A stretch of 12,514 nt of DNA from Physcocola sp002396385. GTDB lineage: Bacteria; Bacteroidota; Bacteroidia; Bacteroidales; Paludibacteraceae. The notes under the pieces were generated by a model that worked only from the letters and a program-made list of their open reading frames with translations, searched no databases and was not told the DNA's origin. The first letter of the stretch is position 1. Every line of letters starts with the position of its first letter. Shown piece after piece: positions 1 through 8,155 of this stretch. The stretch is from NCBI GenBank assembly GCA_946535435.1, contig CAMNDM010000073.1:1-12514 (forward strand), given 5' to 3'. A program made the position numbers and the translations under genes.

Positions 1-1193
1 CCAGCGTCAACCTGACCGACGGCAAGGCTCCAGTATGTACAGAAATCGCTCCAATAGCAAAAGCGTTGACTACCGCTTGTGACACGACTATCGAGTTGAC
101 ATTCACCGGCACCGACAACTGCGGTATTAAGAATATTACCTACAGCGTAAGCGGTGCGACAACTATCGCCGAGACGAGCGCTGATGCGGATGCCGTTACC
201 AAGTCTCTGACGTTCAACAACGGCAACAATATCGTAACCTGGATATTGACCGATTCGTCGAAGAACAGCACGACCTGCTCGACCAGCGTCAACCTGACCG
301 ACGGCAAGGCTCCAGTATGTACAGAAATCGCTCCTATCGCAAAGGCGTTGACTACCGCTTGTGACACGACTATCGAGTTGACGTTCACGGGCACCGATAA
401 CTGCGGTATCACTAACATCAAGTATAGCGTAAGCGGTGCGACAGAGATCGCAGAGGAAAGTGTTGACGCAAACTCAACCACGCAGTTACTCAAGTTCAAC
501 AACGGCCAGAATATCGTAACGTGGATATTGACCGATTCGTCGAAGAACAGCACGACCTGCTCGACCAGCGTCAACCTGACTGACGGCAAGGCTCCAGTAT
601 GTACAGAAATCGCTCCTATCGCAAAGGCGTTGACTACCGCTTGTGACACGACCATCGAGTTGACGTTCACCGGCACCGACAACTGCGGTATCACGAACAT
701 TAGGTACAGCGTAAGCGGTGCTACAAATATCGCCGAGGTCAGCGCCGATGTCGATGCTGTTACCAAGTCTCTGACGTTCAACAACGGCAACAACACCTTA
801 ACCTGGATACTGACCGATGCTGCAAACAACAGCACAACCTGCTCAACCAGCGTCAACCTGACTGATGGTAAGGCTCCAGTATGTACAGAAATCGCTCCTA
901 TAGCTAAGGCTTTGAAGACCGCTTGTGATACGACCATCGAGTTGACGTTCACCGGAAGTGACAACTGCGGAATCAAGAACATCAAGTACAGCGTGAGCGG
1001 TGCTACAGAGATTGCAGAGGCTAGTGTTGATGCAAACACTACCACTCAGAACTTGACATTCAATCATGGTGTTAACATCATTACTTGGATTTTGTCTGAC
1101 TCTTCTTCTAATATAACAACTTGCTCTTCTACCTTTGTCTTGGCTGATGGCGCAGCTCCTGTTTTGACTTGTGCTGAAGCCAAGAAGGTTCTT
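1..1193 (+). repeat. 282-bp in-frame tandem repeat array (94-aa units)
   Basis: Units start at 66, 348, 630 and 912, exactly 282 bases apart. Bases 1-65 match the end of a unit (compare 283-347), so at least one more copy lies left of the window. Each complete unit has four cysteines in the contexts TACDT, DNCGI, TTCST and PVCTE; the last unit keeps the first three and loses the pattern towards its end. Units 1 and 2 are almost identical across their second halves. In the variable middle, units 1 and 3 share SAD-DAVTKSLTFNNGNN-type residues, while units 2 and 4 share SVDAN-TTQ-type residues. Unit 4 is repeat-like only to about 1040, after which it diverges in sequence and codon choice. Such arrays can change copy number by recombination or slippage and can be collapsed in short-read assemblies. 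Confidence 0.97.
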
Positions 1194-4100
1194 GATGCTA
1201 CATCGGACTGCAACGCTGCTTACGAAATTCCAACTATCGGAGTGGTTGATTGTAGCAGTACGTCAACTGTTATTACTAGAAGCGACAATGCTGAGTTGAC
1301 TGCAGCGTTCCCTCTCGGAACTACGACAATAACATGGACTGTTACTGATACGGCCCAACTGACAAATACTTGTGAGCAGACGGTTATTGTAAGGGACGTA
1401 ACCGCACCTGTAGTCGCTTCTGTTGCCGATACGGTTAAGTTGGTGGCTCCTGCCGATGGCTGTGATGTAGCCTATAATGTTCCTTCTTTGAATGTTACTG
1501 ATTGTAGTGATGTGACAATCAAAGTTGAGCGCTCTGATGATAAAGAGGTCGATGCCAACTTTGCTGGCGTTACTACAATTAACTGGAGTGTGACAGATAC
1601 TGCGGGCTTGTCTACTGTTGTTAAACAGGTTGTAGTGGTTACTGATGTGACGGCTCCTGAATGTGTGACTATCGATACTTTGAAACTTGTTTTGGCTGCC
1701 GACCAGAAAGAGTTTACAAGCGAAATGGTGGTTGATTCGTTGGAAAAGATTCAAAATTCGAAGTCTGTATATACTATTGATGCGTGTGAGGGTAATATCT
1801 TCGGAACGTATGTTTCAGAAAGTGTTATAAATCGTTACGCTGTTGACAACGCGGGTGATGGTGAACTCAGTGTTAACTGGACTTTCACTGACAGCACGGG
1901 CAATAGTCGTACATGTCCTCAACCTGTTATTGTTATTGACGTTACTCAGCCTGAATGTCCTGCCATTGCATTGAATTCATTCTTGATTCTGACAGATGAG
2001 ATGTCTGGTGCTGATTTGGCAGACTCGTTGAAGGCATTGCCTTTCCCTACCACTAACGATGCTTCTGCCGGTCTGCTGACAGGAAGACTTGCTGAGGAGT
2101 CGTTTGCTTCAACCTATGTTCCTGGAGAATATGTTGTCAACTGGATCTTCAATGACGGTAGAACGGGCGATGTTGTATGTCCTCAGCAGATTGTTATTGA
2201 AAGTATAGGAAAACCTGAAATTGATTGTGACACTATCCTTCCTGTTCTTGATACTATGGTAGGATATAATTGTGGCGTCGCTTTGGCTGATGTACAACTC
2301 AAGTTCAAACAACCTGTGGCTACCGAATATAACGGTAAGATTATGGTTGAGGGTGTAGCCGGAATGGGTGATTTCGCAGAGAATCCATTGCCTGCCGAAT
2401 TTGGTGTGGGATTGACCACTATTACCTGGAAATTTGAAGACAAGTATGGCCATGCGGTATACTGTCCTCAGAATATAATTGTTACCGATACTACGCCGGG
2501 TGATACTTCTGGCGTTTGTCTGAGGTCGCCAATCTACGTTGCGGCTAATGCTGATTGCCAGGGAGTATTAGACCTGCCTCGTCTGGTTATTAAAAATGAC
2601 TGCGATGGAGAACTTGTCGGAGTCGCACGCCGTTCTGACGGTAAGGCTGTAGATGCTGCTTATCCGAAAGGACAGACCAAGGTTTATTGGACCTTTACCG
2701 ATAATAGTGGAAATAAGAGTGAATGTAGCCAGTGGATATATGTAAAAGATAGTACTGCTCCAGTATATGATTGCAGTTCTATAGTACCTATTGTGGCATA
2801 CTTAAAGAAGAATGAGTGTGAACTTCCTTATTCACAGTTGCGTTGGCGTACACCTGTGGCAAAAGATAATTGCGATCTTCTTGTTGATGCTATCTCTTCC
2901 GATGCTCCTTCTTCGTTCCCTGTTGGTTCTTCTACTTTCACGTGGACCTTTACTGACGAAGCCGGCAATTCGTCTAGTTGCCCTCAAATGGTGATCGTTA
3001 ACGATACAATTGCTCCAGATACGACTGGTGTTTGCCCTCGTGAACCGGTTGTGGTGAACGCTGCTGCTGATGCATGTGATGCTCTTGCGCTTTTACCTGA
3101 ATTGACGGTTAAGGGTGATTGTGACGGCGATATTGTCGGTGTTCCTTCCCGTGCTGACGGCAAATCCATTGACGCTACTTATCCGTTGGGTGCAAATGGG
3201 GTGATGTGGACCTTCACCGATGCGAATGGTAATTCCTCGGTATGTGCTGGAACTGTAATCGTGAAGGATGTTACGGCTCCTGTCTTTGCTGAGTGTGACA
3301 ATATGCCTGATGTTAAACTCTACACACCTGAAAACGTGATTTGTGAAGTGCCAGTTGAGTTAATCGGTGGCCATTCCGCTGTTGATGCGTGTGGTGAGGT
3401 GACCGCTGTGCCTCGTTTGGGTGATAATGCGGATGAAAATTTACCTGTGCGTCTGGAAATAGGAAACTATAAGGTTGCTTGGTTGTTTGCCGATGCTTCG
3501 GGTAATTCGACTGTTTGCTATCAGAATGTTGCCGTTATCGACACGTTCCCTGCCGATACTACTGGTATTTGTCCGTCTGCTCCTGTTCAATTGGTTGCAA
3601 ATAACAAATGTGAGGCTAAGTATCCGAATTTACCTCGATTGGTTATACATGACCTTTGTGATGGTGCTTTGTTGGGCGAACCTGTCCGGGCCGATGGAGA
3701 AAAACTTTCTGCCGCATACCAAAAGGGTTCAACGCTTGTGACATGGACGTTCACCGACAACAGTGGCAACTTGAGCTATTGTTATATGGATGTTATTGTG
3801 ACCGACACTATGGCACCTAACAATGCGGGAGTTTGTCCTTCTGCTGAGTTTGTCGCATTTGCTGATGCGTCATGCCAAGCTAATGTCGAGTTGCCTGTGT
3901 TGAAGGCGCTTGATAATTGCGATGGTATTGTGACGGGTGTGATAACACGTGCCGATGGTTTGGATTTGGCTGCTGCTTATAGTAAGGGTGAGACGGAAAT
4001 AATGTGGACGTTCACCGATGCTTCTGGTAATAGTAGCTATTGCCGCCAGAATGTGGTTGTAAAAGATGTGGCTCCGGCCGATACGAATAATGTATGTCCT

Positions 4101-6512
4101 CGTCAGCCTTATGAGGCTTTGGCTGAGACTTATTGCCAGGCGAATGTAGAACTGCCTGTCCTAAAAGCATACGACAACTGTGATGGATGGCTCGTTGGTC
4201 AGTTGTCCCGCTCCGATGGTAGGGGTGAGGTTGAACCATTCGGTAAAGGTGTCACCGAGCTGACTTGGACGTTTACCGATGCTTCGGGTAATAACAGTTT
4301 CTGTAGCCAACAGGTGATTGTTACAGATAGGTCGGCTCCTGCAATCAGTTGTAAGTCTTTTGTGACAAGGGCTTATGTGAAACCTTATTCTTGCACGGTG
4401 GAACTCAAAGACATTGAGTTTACTGTGCCTATCGCACAAGACCAGTGTTCTGGTGAGATTTATGGTGTTCTGGTTGATAGTAAAGATGAGTATACGGTTG
4501 GTTCTTACAAATTGCGTTGGAAATTCACCGATGAAGATGGAAACACCAGCTATTGCCCTCAGACTTTGGTGATTGACGACCGAATTGCTCCTGAATGGGA
4601 CAACAATGCCGCTTCTACACAGATTGAACTTTCTTGTGTAGACGAGGTGCCTGAATTCCCTGAATTTACTGCAACAGACAATTGTAGTGAAGTGACGTAT
4701 ACGGTAACTGATACAACCAATCGTTCCGATAACCCGGCCGATTGTGAGTTCTATACTTATTTCTCAAGCCGTATTTATCTGGCAAAAGATTTGTATGGTA
4801 ATGTTTCCGATTCGTTGGTTTATACCTATAATGTACGTGATGTAGAGGCACCTAGAATTTCGTTCCACGATGGTTGGACCGACAGCTTGTATTTGGCTCA
4901 ACCTATCGGACACTGTATGTATGCCGTGCCTGATATGACTTATCTGCTGACCGACAAACATGTGGCTGACAATTGTGCCGATTATAGTCATCTAAAGATT
5001 TGGCAGGCTCCTGCCGAGGGTGATACTATTCTCTCTTCGATTTATGTAACGATGTATGTTGAAGATGTATGTGGTAATGTTGATTCTATTAAACGTTATC
5101 TCTATGTTCCTTCAAGAAAGAGTATTGTTACGGCTATTGGTGTGGCCGACACTATTTGTGCTAACGATGAGGAGCCAATTGGACTTATGTCGAATGAAAT
5201 TCGCCGTGGTTATGGTACTTCTTGGATTTACGAGTTCGGCGTTTGGGAGGAAATCCCTAGCACTTTGCTTTGGGATGTGTACCGCGACAGCATTTCTTCT
5301 TCTTCGGTTGTCTTCAGTAATAACAGGAGGACTTATGCGAACCGTTTTGTTGATGCTGACGGCAACATTTCAATGTCTAAGCGTGATTCTCTGACTAATC
5401 TGATTCGCGCATATCAAAGTGGCAGATATTATTTTGTCGCTATGGATACTACTACCGAGTGTACCGATACTGTCGGTCTTGACTTGGTCGTTCGTGAAAG
5501 ACCTCGTATTTCTCTTGACCTTGGAACGGTTGCTATTTGTGACGGACGTTCTCTTAATCTTGAAGAATTGTATGCCGATTTCAATGTCTGTGTAGATGAT
5601 ATGAACTCTGACATTACCGATGAGGGCTGGATGATTGATGGCGCGATTTACAAGAATGGTGACCCTGTTTCTTATGTAGGTGACTCGCTGAGGCGCTTGA
5701 CCTATTATGCTACCAACATGTGTGGTACTAGCAGAAGCGACAGTACTTTCTACCTCAATTGTTATGGTTCGCCAACCTCTTATGCCGACAGCTTGGCCGA
5801 GGCTGGTAGTGTGGAGGCTTACAAGCTGATGAAGCGTGACTCGTTGAATATGAACAAGTCTATTGGCATTGATGTTCATAAAGAATACAAGGCGACAGAT
5901 TTGTTGTTGACTTCAACTCCTCAGAATAAGGCTCGAGTTTGGCGTGGCGACGACGCTACAATTCATCTGCAAGTGAACAGAAATCCGCTTACTGTTTGGT
6001 GGTATCGTGCCGAAAGCGGATTTGACGGCGCTGGCAATTCAGAATATGACTTGTCTGGTCATTTGATTAACGGTTGGGATGATGACGACTTCTTGATGGC
6101 TGTTGACCATGTGGACGGTGAAAACGGACCGTATAATTTGAATTTGAGACAGTTGACCGATAGCGCTTCTTATTACGTAGTGATAACGGATTCTGTTTGT
6201 CCTGCCATTGCTTCTAATTTGGTGGCTATTGATGTGGTCGACAAAATCCCTACTGCCTTTACTCCTTATACAAAGGATGGTTTGAACGATGTCTTTATGC
6301 CGGGCTTCCAGGTTACCATCTTTAACCGTTATGGCCAACTTGTCTTCCAAGGCAACGATGGCTGGGATGGAACTTATCGTGGCATTATGGCCGATCCGGC
6401 TGTCTACTTCTATGTGGTAACCTTACGCGATGGCTCTGTCGCTAAGGGATCGATTGAAGTGGTGAAGGCTGCGAAGGGACAGCCTTCAGAAGGGTATTTG
6501 AACCGACGCTGA
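1..6512 (+). CDS. Giant HYR/Ig-like repeat protein with T9SS type B C-terminal domain (5' truncated)
   Basis: The frame is open from the left edge (first full codon at 3) to TGA at 6510-6512, giving 2169 residues without the N-terminus; no start or signal peptide is visible. Seen: four 94-aa tandem repeats (66-1193), then about fifteen diverged 80-95-aa modules ending near 5115, each built around a TWTFTDxSGNxSxC-like core followed by VxVxD, which is the HYR (hyalin repeat)/Ig-like pattern. A less repetitive Ig-like stretch (about 5115-6250) follows, then a gliding-motility type C-terminal domain (about 6255-6470). Such proteins are known as secreted or surface-attached adhesins exported by Sec and then T9SS; I infer that role here. 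Most modules carry paired cysteines, suggesting disulfide-stabilised extracellular domains. A terminator lies 20 bases downstream, and no PorP/SprF-like gene follows. Ligand is unknown. An internal TTG at 66 is not a credible start because the repeat continues upstream of it. Confidence 0.9.
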   Translation, partial: SVNLTDGKAPVCTEIAPIAKALTTACDTTIELTFTGTDNCGIKNITYSVSGATTIAETSADADAVTKSLTFNNGNNIVTWILTDSSKNSTTCSTSVNLTDGKAPVCTEIAPIAKALTTACDTTIELTFTGTDNCGITNIKYSVSGATEIAEESVDANSTTQLLKFNNGQNIVTWILTDSSKNSTTCSTSVNLTDGKAPVCTEIAPIAKALTTACDTTIELTFTGTDNCGITNIRYSVSGATNIAEVSADVDAVTKSLTFNNGNNTLTWILTDAANNSTTCSTSVNLTDGKAPVCTEIAPIAKALKTACDTTIELTFTGSDNCGIKNIKYSVSGATEIAEASVDANTTTQNLTFNHGVNIITWILSDSSSNITTCSSTFVLADGAAPVLTCAEAKKVLDATSDCNAAYEIPTIGVVDCSSTSTVITRSDNAELTAAFPLGTTTITWTVTDTAQLTNTCEQTVIVRDVTAPVVASVADTVKLVAPADGCDVAYNVPSLNVTDCSDVTIKVERSDDKEVDANFAGVTTINWSVTDTAGLSTVVKQVVVVTDVTAPECVTIDTLKLVLAADQKEFTSEMVVDSLEKIQNSKSVYTIDACEGNIFGTYVSESVINRYAVDNAGDGELSVNWTFTDSTGNSRTCPQPVIVIDVTQPECPAIALNSFLILTDEMSGADLADSLKALPFPTTNDASAGLLTGRLAEESFASTYVPGEYVVNWIFNDGRTGDVVCPQQIVIESIGKPEIDCDTILPVLDTMVGYNCGVALADVQLKFKQPVATEYNGKIMVEGVAGMGDFAENPLPAEFGVGLTTITWKFEDKYGHAVYCPQNIIVTDTTPGDTSGVCLRSPIYVAANADCQGVLDLPRLVIKNDCDGELVGVARRSDGKAVDAAYPKGQTKVYWTFTDNSGNKSECSQWIYVKDSTAPVYDCSSIVPIVAYLKKNECELPYSQLRWRTPVAKDNCDLLVDAISSDAPSSFPVGSSTFTWTFTDEAGNSSSCPQMVIVNDTIAPDTTGVCPREPVVVNAAADACDALALLPELTVKGDCDGDIVGVPSRADGKSIDATYPLGANGVMWTFTDANGNSSVCAGTVIVKDVTAPVFAECDNMPDVKLYTPENVICEVPVELIGGHSAVDACGEVTAVPRLGDNADENLPVRLEIGNYKVAWLFADASGNSTVCYQNVAVIDTFPADTTGICPSAPVQLVANNKCEAKYPNLPRLVIHDLCDGALLGEPVRADGEKLSAAYQKGSTLVTWTFTDNSGNLSYCYMDVIVTDTMAPNNAGVCPSAEFVAFADASCQANVELPVLKALDNCDGIVTGVITRADGLDLAAAYSKGETEIMWTFTDASGNSSYCRQNVVVKDVAPADTNNVCPRQPYEALAETYCQANVELPVLKAYDNCDGWLVGQLSRSDGRGEVEPFGKGVTELTWTFTDASGNNSFCSQQVIVTDRSAPAISCKSFVTRAYVKPYSCTVELKDIEFTVPIAQDQCSGEIYGVLVDSKDEYTVGSYKLRWKFTDEDGNTSYCPQTLVIDDRIAPEWDNNAASTQIELSCVDEVPEFPEFTATDNCSEVTYTVTDTTNRSDNPADCEFYTYFSSRIYLAKDLYGNVSDSLVYTYNVRDVEAPRISFHDGWTDSLYLAQPIGHCMYAVPDMTYLLTDKHVADNCADYSHLKIWQAPAEGDTILSSIYVTMYVEDVCGNVDSIKRYLYVPSRKSIVTAIGVADTICANDEEPIGLMSNEIRRGYGTSWIYEFGVWEEIPSTLLWDVYRDSISSSSVVFSNNRRTYANRFVDADGNISMSKRDSLTNLIRAYQSGRYYFVAMDTTTECTDTVGLDLVVRERPRISLDLGTVAICDGRSLNLEELYADFNVCVDDMNSDITDEGWMIDGAIYKNGDPVSYVGDSLRRLTYYATNMCGTSRSDSTFYLNCYGSPTSYADSLAEAGSVEAYKLMKRDSLNMNKSIGIDVHKEYKATDLLLTSTPQNKARVWRGDDATIHLQVNRNPLTVWWYRAESGFDGAGNSEYDLSGHLINGWDDDDFLMAVDHVDGENGPYNLNLRQLTDSASYYVVITDSVCPAIASNLVAIDVVDKIPTAFTPYTKDGLNDVFMPGFQVTIFNRYGQLVFQGNDGWDGTYRGIMADPAVYFYVVTLRDGSVAKGSIEVVKAAKGQPSEGYLNRR
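1155..5115 (+). repeat. About fifteen divergent HYR/Ig-like modules
   Basis: This is a protein-level repeat inside the giant gene. Modules begin with APV/APE/APD-like residues, carry an internal D-N-C or D-C-D-G, and end with a W-T-F-T-D-x-S-G-N-x-S-x-C core plus V-I-V-x-D. Five modules (starting near 2490, 3015, 3549, 3813 and 4074) form a subclass: a G-[VI]-C-P-like opening (GVCL in the first), then D-x-C-D-G and R-[AS]-D-G. The others open with a different cysteine context. Nucleotide identity between modules is low, unlike the upstream 282-bp array, so this part looks old and diversified. The last two modules (from about 4590 and 4845) lose the TFTD core. Boundaries are approximate. Confidence 0.85.
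6255..6470 (+). other. T9SS type B sorting / gliding-motility C-terminal domain
   Basis: Residues about 2085-2156 of the visible protein show the hallmarks of this domain in order: A-F-T-P-x-x-x-D-G-L-N-D-x-F, then V-T-I-F-N-R-Y-G-Q-L-V-F, then G-W-D-G-T-Y-R-G, then Y-F-Y-V-V, and a final K-G-S-I-E-V-V-K strand. Family knowledge: this class (TIGR04131-like) directs proteins through the type IX secretion system across the outer membrane. About 15 residues, ending N-R-R, follow the last strand, slightly longer than the tail I would expect. Confidence 0.93.
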
Positions 6513-6532
6513 TAGTTCTATAGTGTATACTT

Positions 6533-6567
6533 GAGGGTGTGACATTTTGTTACGCCCTCTTTTTTTT
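6533..6567 (+). terminator. Intrinsic terminator of the giant repeat gene
   Basis: An 11-bp stem pairs 6533-6543 with 6549-6559 (GAGGG side against CCCTC side, including two G-T wobbles), with a 5-base loop and eight T residues at 6560-6567. It begins 20 bases after the stop codon. An A-run follows at once (6569-6577), directly upstream of the candidate metK promoter, so it insulates the two units. Confidence 0.9.
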
Positions 6568-6586
6568 GAAAAAAAAACCGAATTGT

Positions 6587-6619
6587 TTTGTTGTCCTATT
6601 TGTTTATTGTGTATTTTTG
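6587..6619 (+). promoter_or_regulatory. Candidate Bacteroidota-type promoter for metK
   Basis: TTTG at 6587-6590 and TATTTTTG at 6612-6619 fit the -33 TTTG / -7 TAnnTTTG consensus of the Bacteroidota primary sigma factor, with a 21-base spacer. An A-run at 6569-6577 lies just upstream. The predicted transcript start, near 6625, falls just before the SAM-II aptamer, so the aptamer would be at the very 5' end of the mRNA. The motif is low in information in AT-rich DNA; the position between terminator and riboswitch is the stronger argument. Confidence 0.6.
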
Positions 6620-6635
6620 CAACGAAAAAAACAGA

Positions 6636-6683
6636 GTGGATAGATTTGGCTGCTTGCAACCACAGAAAAAAATGCTAAAAAAC
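6636..6683 (+). promoter_or_regulatory. SAM-II-type riboswitch in the metK leader
   Basis: The conserved blocks of the SAM-II (SAM_alpha) aptamer appear in order: GTGG (6636-6639), GATTT (6643-6647), CTTGCAA (6653-6659), CCAC (6660-6663, pairing with GTGG as stem P1), an A-rich linker, and GCTAAAAA (6674-6681). This matches the known layout of an H-type pseudoknot that binds S-adenosylmethionine. The gene downstream makes SAM, so feedback repression is the expected logic. I could not resolve the second pseudoknot helix convincingly: GGC 6648-6650 with GCC 6688-6690 is possible but displaced. The aptamer ends about 118 bases before the metK ATG, so direct masking of the metK start is not obvious, and no clear SAM-dependent terminator hairpin was found before the T-run at 6730-6737. 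Confidence 0.8.
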
Positions 6684-6801
6684 TTCTGCCTTACTGGCTC
6701 ATACAATTCCTATTCATTTTGCTATTTTCTTTTTTTTGATTACCCTTCTTGATTTAAGAAAGGCTTTGTTGTGTATTATACTTTTAACTTATTTTTATAA
6801 A

Positions 6802-8124
6802 ATGGCAAAATACTATTTCTCTTCAGAATCGGTATCCGAAGGACACCCAGACAAGGTGTCAGACCAGATTTCAGACACAATTCTTGATGCGCTGTTGACC
6901 TTAGACGAAAATGCCCATGTGGCCTGTGAAACCCTTACTACCACCCAGAAAGTGGTTCTTGCTGGTGAAATTGCCAAGGACGACGAAAAGGTGGAAGCTC
7001 TTTTGTTTACAAAAAAGATTGATTTCGACGGCATCGTACGTGAGGTCATTCGCAGAATTGGTTATACCAATCCCGATATCAATTTTGATTACAAGAAATG
7101 TGAAGTGCTCAATTTTCTCCATGAACAGAGCTCCGATATAAATCAAGGTGTGTCAAGAGTTGATCCTGAAAGCCAGGGCGCTGGCGACCAGGGTATTATG
7201 TTTGGTTATGCTTGCGACGAAACGGCTAATCTGATGCCTATTTCGCTCGACCTCTCTCACGCTTTTCTGCTTGAATTGGCTGCCATTCGTAAAGAGGGGA
7301 GACAGATGACTTATCTGCGTCCTGATGCGAAGTCCCAGGTGACTATCGAATATGGAGAGGATGGGAAACCAGCCCGTATAGATACGTTGGTTATTTCTAC
7401 ACAGCACGACGAATTTGTTAAAGGTGTTTCTCACGATGAGGCCGATAAACAGATGCAGGCGCAGATTGAGAAGGATGTTCGTGAAATTTTGATTCCACGT
7501 GTCCTTAAACGTGATGCCAACTATGCGAAACTGTTTGCGAATAACGATTTCAAGTTGTTCGTGAACCCAACCGGCCGTTTCGTTATCGGTGGTCCTGATG
7601 GTGATACGGGTTTGACGGGCCGTAAGATTATTGTTGACACTTATGGAGGTAAGGGTGCCCATGGTGGAGGTGCTTTCTCTGGTAAAGACCCTTCTAAGGT
7701 TGACCGCTCTGCCGCTTATGCTGCACGTTATCTGGCTAAGAACATCGTTGCGGCTGGTTTGGCTTCTGAGTGTTTGGTGCAGTTGGCTTATGCGATTGGT
7801 GTGGCTAAACCTATGAGCCTTTATATTAACACTTATGGTACCTCTAAATTGAATATCTCTGACGGAGAACTGGCTGACCGTATCCTTAACGGTTCTTTGT
7901 TCGATTTCCGTCCGTATTATATCGAAAAATCGCTGGGCTTGCGTAACCCAATCTATGCGGAAACGGCTTCTTATGGTCATGTTGGTCGTCGTTATCAGAA
8001 GTTGTATAAGCAGATTCCTGTGGGTGTTGATCGTTACATTACTCGCGAGGTCGAACTATTTACATGGGAAAAGACCGACAAGGCTGAGGCTTTGAAGGCT
8101 GAATTCAAGGCAAATTTGAAGTGA
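6802..8124 (+). CDS. metK: S-adenosylmethionine synthetase (methionine adenosyltransferase)
   Basis: 440 residues. MetK makes S-adenosylmethionine, phosphate and diphosphate from methionine and ATP in the cytoplasm, supplying the methyl donor of the cell. Seen: an N-terminal S-E-S-V-S-E-G-H-P-D-K motif (residues 8-18), the first family signature G-A-G-D-Q-G (126-131), G-G-P-D-G-D-T-G-L-T-G-R in the centre, and the second signature G-G-G-A-F-S-G-K-D-P-S-K-V-D-R-S from residue 288. The start at 6802 (M-A-K-Y-Y-F-S-S) is chosen because it fits the family N-terminus. The frame is open back to a TTG at 6736, but those 22 residues are hydrophobic and unlike MetK. There is no Shine-Dalgarno sequence, only an A/T-rich leader, as is usual in Bacteroidota. 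It is somewhat longer than the roughly 384-residue E. coli enzyme. It stands alone between two terminators and is probably controlled by the SAM-II element upstream. Confidence 0.98.
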   Translation: MAKYYFSSESVSEGHPDKVSDQISDTILDALLTLDENAHVACETLTTTQKVVLAGEIAKDDEKVEALLFTKKIDFDGIVREVIRRIGYTNPDINFDYKKCEVLNFLHEQSSDINQGVSRVDPESQGAGDQGIMFGYACDETANLMPISLDLSHAFLLELAAIRKEGRQMTYLRPDAKSQVTIEYGEDGKPARIDTLVISTQHDEFVKGVSHDEADKQMQAQIEKDVREILIPRVLKRDANYAKLFANNDFKLFVNPTGRFVIGGPDGDTGLTGRKIIVDTYGGKGAHGGGAFSGKDPSKVDRSAAYAARYLAKNIVAAGLASECLVQLAYAIGVAKPMSLYINTYGTSKLNISDGELADRILNGSLFDFRPYYIEKSLGLRNPIYAETASYGHVGRRYQKLYKQIPVGVDRYITREVELFTWEKTDKAEALKAEFKANLK

Positions 8125-8155
8125 TTCAAGTCGGTTGAAACGACTTATATTATAT

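Noticed and set aside
66..68. TTG as the start of the giant repeat protein
   Set aside because: Bases 1-65 encode the end of another repeat unit in the same frame, so the gene continues left of the window.
140..1045. 301-codon open frame on the minus strand, antisense to the tandem repeats
   Set aside because: It exists only because the 282-bp units repeat and their codon bias avoids stops in that frame; the product is itself a repeat with no recognisable fold, and the plus-strand protein is clearly the real one.
5115..6250. Possible enzyme domain between the repeats and the sorting domain
   Set aside because: No catalytic motif is visible; the pattern of spaced cysteines and beta-strand-like segments is better explained by Ig-like modules.
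6669..6737. A/U-rich hairpin (6669-6680 with 6717-6728) before a T-run as a riboswitch terminator
   Set aside because: The stem is almost all A-U with two wobbles, one mismatch and a 36-base loop, and would form in the SAM-free state, opposite to the expected control.
6736..6801. 22-residue N-terminal extension of MetK from TTG
   Set aside because: The residues are unlike the MetK family N-terminus, and ATG at 6802 gives the expected M-A-K-Y-Y-F-S-S start.
7153..7980. 275-codon minus-strand open frame inside metK
   Set aside because: It is the antisense shadow of a highly conserved coding sequence, with no start context or recognisable product.
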